Shown here: positions 33,001-43,683 of the stretch, piece after piece
Numbering within the stretch: the first letter of the stretch is position 1
How the letters are laid out: each line of letters opens with the position of its first letter
Assembly: GCF_042186555.1 (NCBI RefSeq)
Contig: NC_133326.1
Coordinates: forward strand, 441,118,147 to 441,182,146
Source: Aquarana catesbeiana
Taxonomy: Eukaryota > Chordata > Amphibia > Anura > Ranidae
Length of the DNA stretch: 64,000 bases
Reading direction: 5' to 3'
Notes under the pieces: generated by a model
Databases searched by the model: none
What the model was told of the DNA's origin: nothing
Seen by the model: only the letters and a program-made list of their open reading frames with translations
Made by a program: the position numbers and the translations under genes

Positions 33001-33270
33001 TTAGAGGGATTCTCGGATAGCCATCAAAGACTCAGTTTTTCTTCTTTGGGCTCTGGTGAGGAGATTGGGTAGGGTTTCTTTAAAAAGTGAGAGCTTGAAA
33101 AAACATGGATTCAATCTGCAGAAACTTCTGCAAATGTACAATAGGGGAATTGGTCCTCTACTTCTCAGGTAGATCAGGGGCCACTCAGTAAGGCAGGTGG
33201 GCTTTAAAGAGCATTGCAGCAGGCACCCAGCCATTTAGCAGGTTAAAAGCAGGGAAGGGTATCTGGTGTT
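30100..33270 (-). pseudogene. L1 ORF2 remnant (endonuclease, RT, C-terminal Cys motif)
   Basis: Minus-strand translation in several frames shows, in order: an endonuclease block VGGDFN near 32840; ISWTDHEPNSITV, the Asp-His block, near 32590; RT blocks ITKPRKDPTSMINYRLISLL near 31700 and SLDAENAFD near 31490; then KLGKMVSFKMMILPKLL near 30860; and CWRSCGITGTIAHILWFC near 30330. The RT active site near 31195 reads FADVIL where FADDVIL is expected, so one catalytic Asp is gone. In intact L1 this protein nicks DNA and reverse-transcribes the element RNA. Frameshifts and stops make it dead. Confidence 0.8.
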
Positions 33271-33395
33271 GCATCAGGCATCTTGGTATGCTCTTCCAGT
33301 TTCCATCTGTGTATGGGGTTGCTCAGAGGGATCTGGGACTTCTTCTGGGATGATTCGTTAGTGTTTCAGAAATTTGAGGCCTGCAGACAGCGTTC

Positions 33396-34060
33396 TCACT
33401 GCGTTTTCTGATGTGTGATAAGCAGCTTGGTGTGGTAGCCCCATTTTATATGGGATTTTGTGGTTCTGAAGAGCCTTGGTGATGGTTGCAAGCTGTCTGC
33501 GATTTTTTTTTTTTTTTTTTTGTCCGTAGCCGCCTTGGATAGATCAGCATAGAGAGCGACTGTGGAGAAGAGTTTAGTCAGTCTTGCCGTATGTTTAGGT
33601 GCGTACATGACTCTCTCCTTGGTTGTGAAAAAAATGAATGCGGGTTAGCACATCTCTGGGTGTAGAGGCAGGGAGTTGCGGAGGTTTGAGACGTCTGTGT
33701 GCTCTATCAATTTCCATGTCTCTGAAAGTTAATTCAGGTATCAAGGTGTGCATAAGGGACTGCAGGTATTCTACCAGGTCTGATTGTTGGACCGATTCTG
33801 GAACATTGCGGAACTTTATATCGTTTTGCTTGGAGCGGTCCTCCAGGTCTTCTAGTTTTAAGTTTGATTAATTGGAGCTCATCTTCCATGGTCTGTAAAT
33901 CCCTCTTTACAGATCATTATGGCCAAAATATAGATCTCCTCCTATTTTAGCTTCTATGAGGTGAATGCTCTGGTCATGTTGCTGGACAGAGAGGACGCTG
34001 CTATGGATAGGTCACTGTATAGAGTCTAAGTGAAAGCAGCATATTTTTCATTGTGCTTTT
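33396..34060 (-). pseudogene. L1 ORF1 remnant (RNA-binding protein)
   Basis: The C-terminal domain is visible as ALYADLSKAATDKK, a run of Lys codons from a T18 stretch at about 33502, then FRTTKSHIKWGYHTKLLITH. This matches the order of L1 ORF1 C-terminal domains (compare LEALRDHQILYKWKFPF in the intact L1). Upstream blocks NIKFRNVPESV and DRAHR-like residues (33700-33800) mark the RRM-like part. Frames shift several times. Confidence 0.65.
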
Positions 34061-34512
34061 ATTGAGTGGCTGGTCTGAGGCAGGAAAGGATTCTAGCACT
34101 GAGTGCTGTGGAGGAGGGAGAGAGAACCGACAGAAGGCTGCATTAGCCTGTGATTTGCTCCTGCTCTTCTGTTCTGAGTTGTGGTTTAGCAGGGCTGGCT
34201 GTGGAGGGTGAGTTAGAAGTCTCTGGAGATCGAGGGAGTTCCAGCTAAGTGATGCTCTAGTCAGATATAGTGCAGATGACAGCCGCGCCAGGAATCCACA
34301 AGCTGAAGAAAGCCATGAGCTTTTTGGGAGACTGCTTGTACTTCCTCCACTTGGACATGGTGCCCACAAGTTGCAGGGGTGTCCGTACTGCAAGGTAGGC
34401 TGATACCCTTTCTGGTGCCTCTGTATCTGTAGCCCCCGCTGTAGCTGGGTTAGCTGCGGAGCTGGGAAATTATGCTGCCATTCATTCTAGCTAGCAAGCC
34501 ACACCCCCCAGG

Positions 34513-35237
34513 ATCATATTTTAAACACTGGTCTCTGCATTAAACTCTTGTTCTCTCAGGCAATCCACAAGCTGCATACCTGACCAAAGCAGACCTTTCT
34601 GCAACCTTGTCATCCTTACTCGGATAACTAATGGCTTTAATACAGCCATCCCTCCAAAGCTCAAAAGTGCCAGGCTTCTTCTCCACATGCACCATCTCTA
34701 CCTGAGTCAGAAGTTGCCTCCTTTAGAAAATGTATATATGGAGGAGGATGTCGCTGAAAATTTCAAATCCCCAGGCTTCTGTTCACATAATGCTATGCCT
34801 TCACGCCGTATGCTTGCCAGTATAGGGATGTTCCCTTCTGCTGTGTGTAAAGGCCTTAACATAGTTGCAGTTGATTCTTCTCCATCTTGTCATGCCTTCT
34901 GGGTACTTAGAGGCCTACAAAGTCCAAAAGGACATTCCCCATTCATGAAGCAATTAGAATGAGCAATTTATGATTATTGGGGTAATGCTGAAAATATTTT
35001 CACTCCTCCTCCTCGAGTTCTATCAAGTGAAGAAAAAAGTTCACAGAAAAGGAAACTGTTTGGATAGTAGACCCAGCTTTCTCAGTCTAAAAAAATTACT
35101 GTCCCGAATAGAAGATGTTTTTTAGTTTAAGGATTCTGCAGAGAGAAACGTTGAGACCCTCTTAAAGGCTCTTTTTGCTCTTGCAGGTCCAGCTCTGTAA
35201 CCAGCTATTGCTGCAATTTCTGTTTCTTAAGTTAGCT
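34513..35237 (+). pseudogene. Degraded retroelement gag-like sequence, part 1 (split by L1)
   Basis: Several + frames can be stitched: FMKQLE, AIYDYWGNAENIFTPPPRVL near 34950-35030, then ERNVETLLKALFALAGPAL and PAIAAISVS near 35140-35215 with interspersed stops. The last block resembles the helical part of DIRS-type Gag proteins. The sequence continues after the L1 at 42640 (SNEQPT, CLQELMRNTYQHC). The match is loose; it might also be a host pseudogene. Confidence 0.4.
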
Positions 35238-35252
35238 AATTGGACTAGAGTA
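35238..35252. repeat. 15-bp L1 target site duplication, left copy
   Basis: AATTGGACTAGAGTA, repeated exactly at 42625-42639 directly after the poly(A) tail of the L1. Confidence 0.93.
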
Positions 35253-35367
35253 GGGGGGCGTGGCCTGACCTGGCATGGAGACAGTCGCTTAACTCCCGAG
35301 CTCCGTCCGCCACAGGAGAAAGCAGCCTGAAAACCAAGGTAATACCCCGCAGTCTCGACACTAAACT

Positions 35368-36525
35368 ATGGGGACTGCCTCCCGGACCTTTTCGGCATCA
35401 CGCTCGAGATCTCCCCGTGATTTAACGGGGGCACAGGGACAGAACATCCCGGAGATGTTCCGGACCGCCAGGAGCAATATGGCGCCTTCCCGCCACACCG
35501 CGGCTCACTCCACACTGCCTCCCTCACAGCCGCTGAACCCGCCGGCTACTCCTCCTCAACTCCCGCTCCCAAACGGACTGGACGGGGGGATAGAGCTCAG
35601 GCCCCCACCGCCCATAAACATGCAGGACCTCCGCTTCATAGCAGATGACATCAAAGAAACGCTGTCCGCCGCCATTTCAGACTTGCGGCTGGAGCTCCGC
35701 TCCCTGAATGACAGGGTACATGTAGTGGAGAGACAGACGGAACGTCAAGAAGTCGTATTACACTCGGTAACGGAAGTCATAGACTACCACACCATGCAAA
35801 TGCGCGATATGCAGCGGCACCTCGAAGACCTCGACAACAGAGGCAGAAGGCATAACCTGCGCATCAGAGGCCTGCCGGAGTCGATTGAGGGGGAACAGAT
35901 CACCCAGGCCGTAGTGAGCATCTTCAACGCTCTTCTCAACCGCCCTCCCCACACTGCTATCGCTATGGAGCGGATACACCGTGCTCTTCGGCCCAAAGGC
36001 AGGGAGTCGGACCCTCCCCGCGACATAATCTGCTGTATAGTGGACTTCAAACTAAAGGAGGACATTATTAAAATTGCGAGGGGAAGACAACAGATTCAGC
36101 ATGAGGGGGTGACGGTGCAAATATATCAAGACCTCTTGGGCATCACACTCCAGCATAGGCGCGACCTGAGACCCCTGCTGGAAGCCTTGAGAGACCACCA
36201 AATACTCTACAAATGGAAGTTCCCCTTCTGCCTCTCGGCATCAGCTCATGGCCGCACGGCAATCCTCAAAGTCCCGGAGGATCTTCCCCACTTCTGTGCC
36301 ACACTGGGCCTTCTGCTTGTGCCGGTACCGAACTGGTATGCGGCCTTCCGTCCCCGACCGCACACCAGGGAGACATTCAGAGAGGAACCCATGGAGGCGC
36401 AAACTTCCCTGAACCGCAGGAGACGCTCTCCCTCTACGCGCCGAGGCCATACCTCATTCCGCTCAAACAGGGACATTAGCCCCTCCGTCTCGCCACGATC
36501 CAGGAGGACCCGCAGGGATCGCTGA
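35368..36525 (+). CDS. L1 ORF1 protein, 385 aa, RNA-binding chaperone
   Basis: Residues about 1-85 are Pro/Ser-rich with SRSRSPRD. About 90-170 form a heptad-rich coiled coil (DDIKETLSAAISDLRLELRS, NDRVHVVERQ), the trimerisation region in L1 ORF1p. About 175-255 are RRM-like (RRHNLRIRGLPESIEG, MERIHRALRP, DIICCIVDFK). About 256-320 form the C-terminal domain (VQIYQDLLGITLQHRR, LYKWKFPFCL). The last 45 residues are Arg/Ser-rich (NRRRRSPSTRRGH, RSRRTRRDR), which is not usual for mammalian ORF1p. In L1 biology ORF1p coats element RNA and acts as a nucleic-acid chaperone. The start is the first Met of the open frame, 115 bp from the element start. Confidence 0.93.
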   Translation: MGTASRTFSASRSRSPRDLTGAQGQNIPEMFRTARSNMAPSRHTAAHSTLPPSQPLNPPATPPQLPLPNGLDGGIELRPPPPINMQDLRFIADDIKETLSAAISDLRLELRSLNDRVHVVERQTERQEVVLHSVTEVIDYHTMQMRDMQRHLEDLDNRGRRHNLRIRGLPESIEGEQITQAVVSIFNALLNRPPHTAIAMERIHRALRPKGRESDPPRDIICCIVDFKLKEDIIKIARGRQQIQHEGVTVQIYQDLLGITLQHRRDLRPLLEALRDHQILYKWKFPFCLSASAHGRTAILKVPEDLPHFCATLGLLLVPVPNWYAAFRPRPHTRETFREEPMEAQTSLNRRRRSPSTRRGHTSFRSNRDISPSVSPRSRRTRRDR

Positions 36526-38116
36526 ATACTTGTGCTAGTGGCCCTATACCTATGACCATCAGTTTTTCTTTTTTTTTTGTTTTTTTTTTTGTTTTTCTGC
36601 CTCGAATTTGGTGGGTTTCTATTTTTGGCCCTGGTGACTGTTCCGGCCTATTTTTATTATCTACTGTTTAGATTTCACTTTATTGTTGTTTTCCCGCTTT
36701 ACACTTATGCCTGCAGGGCTTGGTAAGTGAAATAGAAGAGGCTCCACAAGCCGAACACTGGCCGAGAAACTTCTTCTCCACCGCCCTGGCAACGCTAGCT
36801 GTGTGACAAGTATTGGTCATCCACCCGAACCTCTCAGCCAATGCTCTCCTCACGGCTCTTCATCCCACCGACCAATGGCGGACAGCCCCGCCAATCCTCA
36901 GTGGGCGTTCAAGAGTAGGCTACTCCAGGAACTACATTGACCAACATGCACTGCAACGCCGAACTCCACCCACATCACTTTGCGCTTTTACGTGCTCTGC
37001 GTCCAACGCCCTTTGCATCGCAGAGTCTGACTCACTGCTCCACGCAGGACTGCACCTCCGACCCCGGAACTGTCCTTCACATCTACCGATGGACGCTCAG
37101 GCAGACCCCGTTGTCCTGTTGGTTACACCGTACACACTTAGGTGGCGCCCACTCTACTCCAGACCCGGAAGCAACTTTCCCAGGTGGATGCCAAGCGTCA
37201 GCTACATACATGTGCCCGTGCAGGCCAGGCACGTAACTGTCGTTCACTTCTCTCCTTCTGCGAGGCTTGCCTCTAAGGGTATACGGTTTGCTTTGCCTTT
37301 CGTTTTTGTTTTTCTATATAATCTTTCTGTTTTTAGGCACTACCAAGTTTTCAATAGAACTATTTTTGGGTCTGGTTGCCACTGACCCTCATTGGTTGCA
37401 GGATTCATCCTGCCCTGCAACAGACCCGAATAGAGGTACGGTGTTACAGATCAACTTTTAGATGTTTATTTGTTTAAAAGTCTGTGCCTTTAGGGCAGAT
37501 GAATTCCTGTCTATGATCTGGCTCAACCACCAGACTGATGTTATTGCTCCACACCCTGGTTGGTGTGGGTCACTGCACGGCTGGTAATGGCATAAATGTT
37601 AAAGGATAATCTGCTTATTCCTGTAGATTACGAAGCCTGGCTGACCGCAGATCTCAATCTGAATACATAGTCACATCAGTACTGTATTAGGTCTCAGCTA
37701 TTTGGGCTCTCTTAGGTGAAGAATGCCTCATAGACACACACCTTACCCCCTGTATGAACCAAGAGACACAGATCAACACTATCGAGCTTCTTACCTCTGC
37801 TTTAACTTCACACTATCCTGTGGCGGAGGACATTCTCCTCTTCCTTCCTCTTTTACCTATCACACTCTCTCCACTGCCTGGTTTTTGACCAACCCCCACA
37901 CAGGCCCGCGCCGGGCTGCCGTCGCCCGTCTGGGTGAGACTTCCCGAGCACGGCCTGTACTAAACCGATCTAACGATTGGGAGGCGAGTGGACGGATAGA
38001 TCCACACCTCTTCGGTACCCACAGTACCTCACCCAAGTGGGCTCGCACACCTCACCGTCTACGACAGGCGTAAATCCCACTCCCTTCATCCCTCCCCCCC
38101 ATTTCCCTTTCCTACG
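36526..38116 (+). other. Long inter-ORF region of the L1
   Basis: 1591 bp between ORF1 and ORF2; L1 elements usually have a far shorter spacer. It starts T-rich, then has three CCAAT-type words within about 70 bp (near 36838, 36871 and 36889) and GC-rich blocks. A 190-codon open frame (36813-37385) is present but shows no recognisable domain. It may hold promoter or translation-restart elements for ORF2; that is inference. Confidence 0.6.
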
Positions 38117-41100
38117 ATGGCGGCTTCAGTTGATTCCCTCCCCACACAGGGTGCTCCTTCTCCCCTCTCTAACTCTCTTAAATTGTACTCTATCAACATA
38201 CGAGGTCTTAACACCCCTGAAAAACGGTCTAAACTTCTACTCTCCCTCCGACAATCTAAAGCACAAATTGCACTCATACAGGAAACACATTTCCGAACGG
38301 ACTCTATCCCTAAATTACACAACAGCGACTTCCCCATTGCGATCCACGCTTCCAATTCGGAGGCGAAATCCAAAGGGGTCACCACCCTCCTCTCCAAACA
38401 CTGTCCTTTTCAAATAACAGACACCTTACGGGATCCCCTTGGCAGATACCTCTTTATAAAGGGCACACTACATCAATTGCCTTTCACTATTGCCAACATC
38501 TATGCCCCTAACTCAGGCCAAGTAGCCTTTTTTCGCACAACTCTGCAGTTACTCTCCGGCTTCCAGTCTGGGACCCTTGTTGTTGGCGGTGACTTTAATG
38601 TCCCCCTGAACCCGTCCATTGACACTTCAAATGGTTCATCCTTCCTCACCTACAGGGCCTTGAAGGCCATTAAGTTGCAATTAAGTAATTTACTCCTGCA
38701 TGACACTTGGCGTACAATGCATTCTAAGGAAAGGGACTTTACCTGTTTATCGCCGCCCCACAATAAGTACTCCAGACTGGACCACTTTTTCCTCTCTCAA
38801 AAGGACCTGTCAAACCTCTCCAAGGCCACCATAGAACCATCCCTTCTCTCGGACCACAACCCCATTTCTATCATCTTACGACTACCGAGGACACGCACAA
38901 AGACGCACATCTGGCGCCTTGACAGCTCCTTACTGACAGACGAAATCAACACAAACAGACTGACCAAATGCCTTACCGACTACTTCGCCAACAATTCAGC
39001 GCCTGATGTCTCTCCTGTGACCACATGGAATGCTCACAAGTGCGTCATTAGGGGTGAACTGATGTCCATGTCGGCTCACCGCAATAAACTTAAACACGCG
39101 CGCATCACTGAACTCACCGCGCGTATCCACATGCTAGAACAGATACACAAAGCTTCTGTTGCAACGGCATCACTGACCGAACTGACGCAGGCTAGGGAGG
39201 AACTCCTGGAAATCCTCCACATAACGCTAAAACGCAAGTTCATGCTGACGCAAAAATTGTACTATGAATTTGGTAACAAGTCGAGCAAATTGCTGGCTAG
39301 AGCTCTCCAAACTAAAAAAGCATCACATACTATCCACAAAATCTCCGACCCAGCGGGGAAATCGCACGTTACTAATGAAGAGATCTCAGCACAATTTGTC
39401 CGATACTTTACCAAACTATACAACTTGACCCCAACTCCCAACACTGACCACTCAGTGGATCGGAAAACGGCTATCACAGATTTTCTAGCGCAACACGGGC
39501 CCACCCCCATCTCTCAGGAAGATGCACAATCGATAGACACCCCTCTTTCAGTCGACGAGCTCCTTACAGCCTTAAAACAAATGAAAACTGGTAAAAGCCC
39601 TGGCCCTGATGGCCTTTCGGCCAGCTATTATAAATCTTTCCCGACCATTCTCCTTCCTCATCTAGTGAAAGCTCTCAATAACCTGACATCAACCTCGGAT
39701 ACCCATAATGAAATGCTCGCAGCACACATCACACTTATTCCCAAACACGACAAAGATCCTACATTAGTGACAAATTACCGCCCCATATCCCTACTAAATG
39801 TAGACCTCAAACTCTACACAAAAGCTCTGGCTAACCGACTCCTTTCTTTCCTACCCTCTCTAATCTCACTTGACCAAGTCGGTTTTGTCCCAGGTCGGGA
39901 GGCAAGGGACAACACCACGAAAGCCCTGAATATACACCACTGGCTCACTAGAACGTCCACACAAGGTCTCTTTCTATCCCTAGACGCAGAGAAGGCGTTC
40001 GACAGGGTGGCATGGGATTACATGACGGCCACTCTACAAGCAATAGGCCTACCACCCCGTATGCTCCAAATGATATTGGCTCTATACTCATCGCCAACGG
40101 CTAGATTGAGGATCAATGGTGGGCTCTCGGACGCCTTCTCTGTGTCAAACGGGACCCGTCAGGGATGCCCTCTATCACCGCTTATATTTATACTGACCCT
40201 GGAACCCATACTCCGCAGATTGAGAGACAACCCCACCATTAAAGGAATTACTATCCGTCACAAACAGTACAAATTAGCGGCCTACGCCGACGACATCCTA
40301 CTCTTCCTGACAGATCCCATTACATCCATCCCTAACCTCCTCTCTGACTTCAAACTTTTTAAAACCCTTTCTAACCTACAAATAAATTTTGAAAAGTCAA
40401 AAGCCCTAAATATCACCCTGCCGACAGACACAGTTGATCTCTGTAAACTCAACTTCCCTTTCGGCTGGGAAAGAACGGCCATATCATACCTCGGCATTAA
40501 ACTCACCACTGACCTGAAAGATCTTTACACCAGTAATTTTACCCCCTTGATAATGTCCATCCAGCGGGACCTACAAAAATGGCACCTGGGATCCTTCTCC
40601 TGGTTGGGCAGGATAGCGATATTGAAGATGAATGTTTTACCCAGGCTCCTATACCTCCTCCAAGCTATACCCATTAAACTGCCGTTATCATTCTTTGCAT
40701 CCTACAAACGAGTTTGCAGGTCCTTCATTTGGGCATCCAAACAACCACGGCTTAGCTGGGACAGACTGACCCTACCCAAACGATTAGGGGGAGTGGGGCT
40801 TCCAGATCTCCTGAAATATCACTGGGCTTGTCACTTAACCAGACTGGTTGACTGGCACATACATCATCCTTACAAAGACTGGGTACAATTGGAGGACTCC
40901 TTCGCTGACATCCCTATCGTACACTCTCCCTGGATTACTACTAGCCATGTACCAAAGGACTTCACCTCGCATCCATCCATCGGCACCACGCTCTCGATCT
41001 TTAAAAGGGCTAGCAAGTCACTTGACATGTTACCCTCGCCGGGCCCCATGACGCCATTAGATAGCAACCCGGACTTTCCTGCGGGTCTACAGTTAAAAGA

Positions 41101-41971
41101 GTCTACGCCAGACACGACTACCAAACACGCCAGGGCACACAGTTGCTTCCACAATGGTATACTCCGCTCCTACCCAGACCTCGCCACACAACTACCTAAC
41201 TATCACATACCCTTCTTTAAATACTTGCAACTGAAACATTTCCTTCAGGCCCATCTAACAAACTCGAGTTGTAGCAGAGACCCTTCCCCGCTGGAACTTA
41301 TATGTTCCAACGAGGAACCCCAGGGACATCTAATATCCACCACCTATGCACTTCTGTTCTCCCAACACATGGTCAAAAGCGACAAATTAGTAAAACAATG
41401 GGAATCTGAACTGGCACTGGACCTCTCCCCACAGGAATGGGACTCAACATTCACCCTCATGCATAAAGGATCCATAAACGTCTCGACACAAGAAAACAGG
41501 TACAAATTGTTCTCTAAATGGTACAGGACGCCAGATAAGGTACACCACTTTCACCCGACCATTCCCCCAACATGTTGGAGGTGTGGCACATCTAAAGGCA
41601 CTCTCTTGCACATCTGGTGGAATTGCAAACTCATACAACCTTTTTGGGAGGACATCCATCAGCTTATTACGCAAATATCTACATACTCTTCAGCCTTCAC
41701 CCCAGAACGGTACTTACTCCACCACACCCCTGGCTCTCCTAGGTCATACAAAAAATCACTTACCATGCACCTCATAAACGCGGCCAATCTATGCATCCCT
41801 GCACTTTGGAGGAACACGACACCCCCCACGGTGCAGGATTGGATCAAGAGGGTTGATAAAATAGCAGATATGGAAAGTCTAATATGCCAATCCAACGATA
41901 ACCCTACCAAGTTCACTACTACGTGGGCTTGTTGGTTGCACTACAGACAATCCCTTACACAGACCACTTAA
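38117..41971 (+). CDS. L1 ORF2 protein, 1284 aa, endonuclease and reverse transcriptase
   Basis: Full-length uninterrupted ORF2. APE-type endonuclease about residues 25-250: SINIRGLN, QETHF, NIYAPN, VVGGDFNVPL and LLSDHNPISI (catalytic Asp-His). Reverse transcriptase about 480-790: KTGKSPGPDGLS, NYRPISLLN, FVPGREARDN, SLDAEKAFDRVAWDYM (first Asp), GTRQGCPLSPL and AAYADDILLF (active-site Asp pair, about residue 723). C-terminal cysteine motif about 1152: CWRCGTSKGTLLHIWWNC. All expected catalytic residues are present. The protein nicks target DNA and primes reverse transcription of its own mRNA. The length is typical of the L1 clade. L1 rather than Tx1 fits the plain AT-rich target; a clade tree would be needed to be sure. 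Confidence 0.95.
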   Translation: MAASVDSLPTQGAPSPLSNSLKLYSINIRGLNTPEKRSKLLLSLRQSKAQIALIQETHFRTDSIPKLHNSDFPIAIHASNSEAKSKGVTTLLSKHCPFQITDTLRDPLGRYLFIKGTLHQLPFTIANIYAPNSGQVAFFRTTLQLLSGFQSGTLVVGGDFNVPLNPSIDTSNGSSFLTYRALKAIKLQLSNLLLHDTWRTMHSKERDFTCLSPPHNKYSRLDHFFLSQKDLSNLSKATIEPSLLSDHNPISIILRLPRTRTKTHIWRLDSSLLTDEINTNRLTKCLTDYFANNSAPDVSPVTTWNAHKCVIRGELMSMSAHRNKLKHARITELTARIHMLEQIHKASVATASLTELTQAREELLEILHITLKRKFMLTQKLYYEFGNKSSKLLARALQTKKASHTIHKISDPAGKSHVTNEEISAQFVRYFTKLYNLTPTPNTDHSVDRKTAITDFLAQHGPTPISQEDAQSIDTPLSVDELLTALKQMKTGKSPGPDGLSASYYKSFPTILLPHLVKALNNLTSTSDTHNEMLAAHITLIPKHDKDPTLVTNYRPISLLNVDLKLYTKALANRLLSFLPSLISLDQVGFVPGREARDNTTKALNIHHWLTRTSTQGLFLSLDAEKAFDRVAWDYMTATLQAIGLPPRMLQMILALYSSPTARLRINGGLSDAFSVSNGTRQGCPLSPLIFILTLEPILRRLRDNPTIKGITIRHKQYKLAAYADDILLFLTDPITSIPNLLSDFKLFKTLSNLQINFEKSKALNITLPTDTVDLCKLNFPFGWERTAISYLGIKLTTDLKDLYTSNFTPLIMSIQRDLQKWHLGSFSWLGRIAILKMNVLPRLLYLLQAIPIKLPLSFFASYKRVCRSFIWASKQPRLSWDRLTLPKRLGGVGLPDLLKYHWACHLTRLVDWHIHHPYKDWVQLEDSFADIPIVHSPWITTSHVPKDFTSHPSIGTTLSIFKRASKSLDMLPSPGPMTPLDSNPDFPAGLQLKESTPDTTTKHARAHSCFHNGILRSYPDLATQLPNYHIPFFKYLQLKHFLQAHLTNSSCSRDPSPLELICSNEEPQGHLISTTYALLFSQHMVKSDKLVKQWESELALDLSPQEWDSTFTLMHKGSINVSTQENRYKLFSKWYRTPDKVHHFHPTIPPTCWRCGTSKGTLLHIWWNCKLIQPFWEDIHQLITQISTYSSAFTPERYLLHHTPGSPRSYKKSLTMHLINAANLCIPALWRNTTPPTVQDWIKRVDKIADMESLICQSNDNPTKFTTTWACWLHYRQSLTQTT

Positions 41972-42599
41972 GCTCCAAACCGTATGCACGCGCCACAATG
42001 ACTGCCTTTATACTGAATCTAGCAACTCCAAACCCCTTGAAGCCGTCCATCCCCTGACCCATCCCACACCCCGTCTCCCTATTTCTATTTTTCTTACTGT
42101 CACTTTACCCGTGTACATACTCACGCATTCTCTCTCCCTCTCCCACATTATTAACACGGGCTAGGGGCCTCCGCTGTCAGAAGGTCTACTCCAACATTCC
42201 GATGTGAAAAACCAGGTCACATAGTGGGAATGCTCTGTACCTCACACCACAATCTGGATATGAAGCTCTCTCACAGAATACTCTAACATCTCGGTCCATT
42301 CACAGCGATGGTCCCTTTAGGGGTGAATGGACTTGGATCTAACCACGGTCAATAATGCGGTGACCTTTGCCCCCTCCTCCCGATTCTATCATATAAGGCC
42401 AGTACAGTAGCATAAATTCGATGCTCTGACACGGGGTATCTTAGACAGTTGGAAGTATTTTTACTACGCACAGAATTGACACGTTGTACATGTTATGTGC
42501 ATTGGTTAAACTGTAAATTCAATAAGCATGAATGCTATTTGTCTGTGGCCCCAATGATTGCAATGTATGCTTTATATCCTTTGTGAAACTGTAAAAATC

Positions 42600-42624
42600 A
42601 ATAAAATCTTTTGGAAAAAAAAAA
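42600..42624 (+). terminator. L1 polyadenylation signal and A tail
   Basis: AATAAA at 42600-42605 followed by TCTTTTGG and a short A run, directly before the right target duplication. Confidence 0.85.
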
Positions 42625-42639
42625 AATTGGACTAGAGTA
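42625..42639. repeat. 15-bp L1 target site duplication, right copy
   Basis: Exact repeat of 35238-35252. Confidence 0.93.
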
Positions 42640-43640
42640 ATGAGCAACCAACATGATCCTGTCTTCAGGAGCTCATGCGGAACACTTACCAACACTGCCT
42701 TCCACCTTACTTTTTTGTGTTGATTCTTCAGAATCTGAAGCCTAAAGGGTGGATCAGCGGAAGCTGCCTGTAAAAGACACCTCACTCGTATGCCCTTTGC
42801 CTTTTAAAGAAGGATGTCTGATTGGTGTTGCACTTGACAAGATCATGAAAGATCCTTCTACAATTGGGATACTTCCAAGAATAAGGCAATAAAGATTTAA
42901 AGACAGAGGCCATAGAAAAATTCCTTATAGTGTAGTGGTTTTAACAGATGGTTGGATGAAATGTAAGAAGAGAAGGTAAAATGCAATGGTGTACTCATAG
43001 CTGTGAGGTAGCTGAGCTCCCTAATGGGGATCAGACAACCTGGAGTGAAAACCTGCAGGGAATATAATGGTCTCTGCACAGAGAATGGTCGTACTTGATG
43101 CTCAGTGGAAAGATCCAGACGATCCTACCTACTTTGGTCTCTGTATTCCAGTGTATTCACAGTAAGAGGTCTTTGAGCCCCAAAAATTGGAAAGTGGTGT
43201 TGGCAGAGGTGTCCAAATGTGAAGAAGCTGAGCAGTGGATTATTCATAAATTTTATATTTATTGCTTACAGAATAGTATAAAAACACCATCAAGCATATC
43301 GTTGGCACTACACTAGCCACTTCCTCAAGATGGTGCATATAAAACTACAAAGTTTTCAGGTAGTTCCTGCTTTCATAAGCGAGTTTTACCTTTCTCTGCT
43401 GCACTGTGTTTGGATATGTGGGGATATCGCAGCGCTGTCTGCTCCAGACTAGGTGCTCAGTGTCAGCAGACCAAGTGTGATAAGACATAGCCAGGGTGCC
43501 TGCCTCCCCCCAAGCTGGTTCAGTGGCAGTTCAGAAGTTAGCCTCTTAAGCTGTCAGTCAGGTGCATAGCCCCTGTACACCAGAACTTGGTTCTATTTGC
43601 CACTCTTTAATGAATGCATACATCAAACCTATGTAGGAGA
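42640..43640 (+). pseudogene. Degraded gag-like sequence, part 2, and unclassified intron
   Basis: Continues the frame from before the L1 for about 50 codons (CLQELMRNTYQHC, then KRHLTRMPFAF near 42770-42800), then decays. From about 42850 to 43640 I see no gene or clear repeat; the closest to structure is a GATGGTGCATATAAAACTAC stretch near 43330. Confidence 0.35.
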
Positions 43641-43683
43641 ATTGTTAGCAGCAGCTTGGCATTGCATGTCATTGTTGAGCCTA

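Larger units (their letters stand above)
29760..34512 (-). mobile_element. L1-clade LINE, near full length but decayed
   Basis: The 5' end on the minus strand is near 34512, reading GGGGGGTGTGGCTTGC, the same kind of start as the complete L1 at 35253 (GGGGGGCGTGGCC). ORF1 and ORF2 remnants follow in order. The 3' end is in the region 29760-29900, which includes a 43-bp direct duplication containing GAGAGACAGGTTAATGG (about 29796-29870). No clear target duplication was found. Confidence 0.75.
35253..42624 (+). mobile_element. Complete L1-clade LINE with two intact ORFs
   Basis: 7.37 kb. It begins GGGGGGCGTGGCC, has a 115-bp leader, ORF1 (35368-36525), an unusually long 1.6-kb inter-ORF region, ORF2 (38117-41971), a 650-bp 3' UTR, AATAAA at 42600 and a short A tail. 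A perfect 15-bp duplication flanks it. Full length, intact ORFs and an undamaged duplication all say it is recent. It is in the same orientation as ddx46. Confidence 0.95.

Noticed and set aside
35758..36479. Minus and alternate frames over L1 ORF1
   Set aside because: Shadows of the 385-codon ORF1.
36813..37385. 190-codon frame in the L1 spacer as a third gene
   Set aside because: No domain and biased GC-rich composition; kept only as part of the spacer finding.
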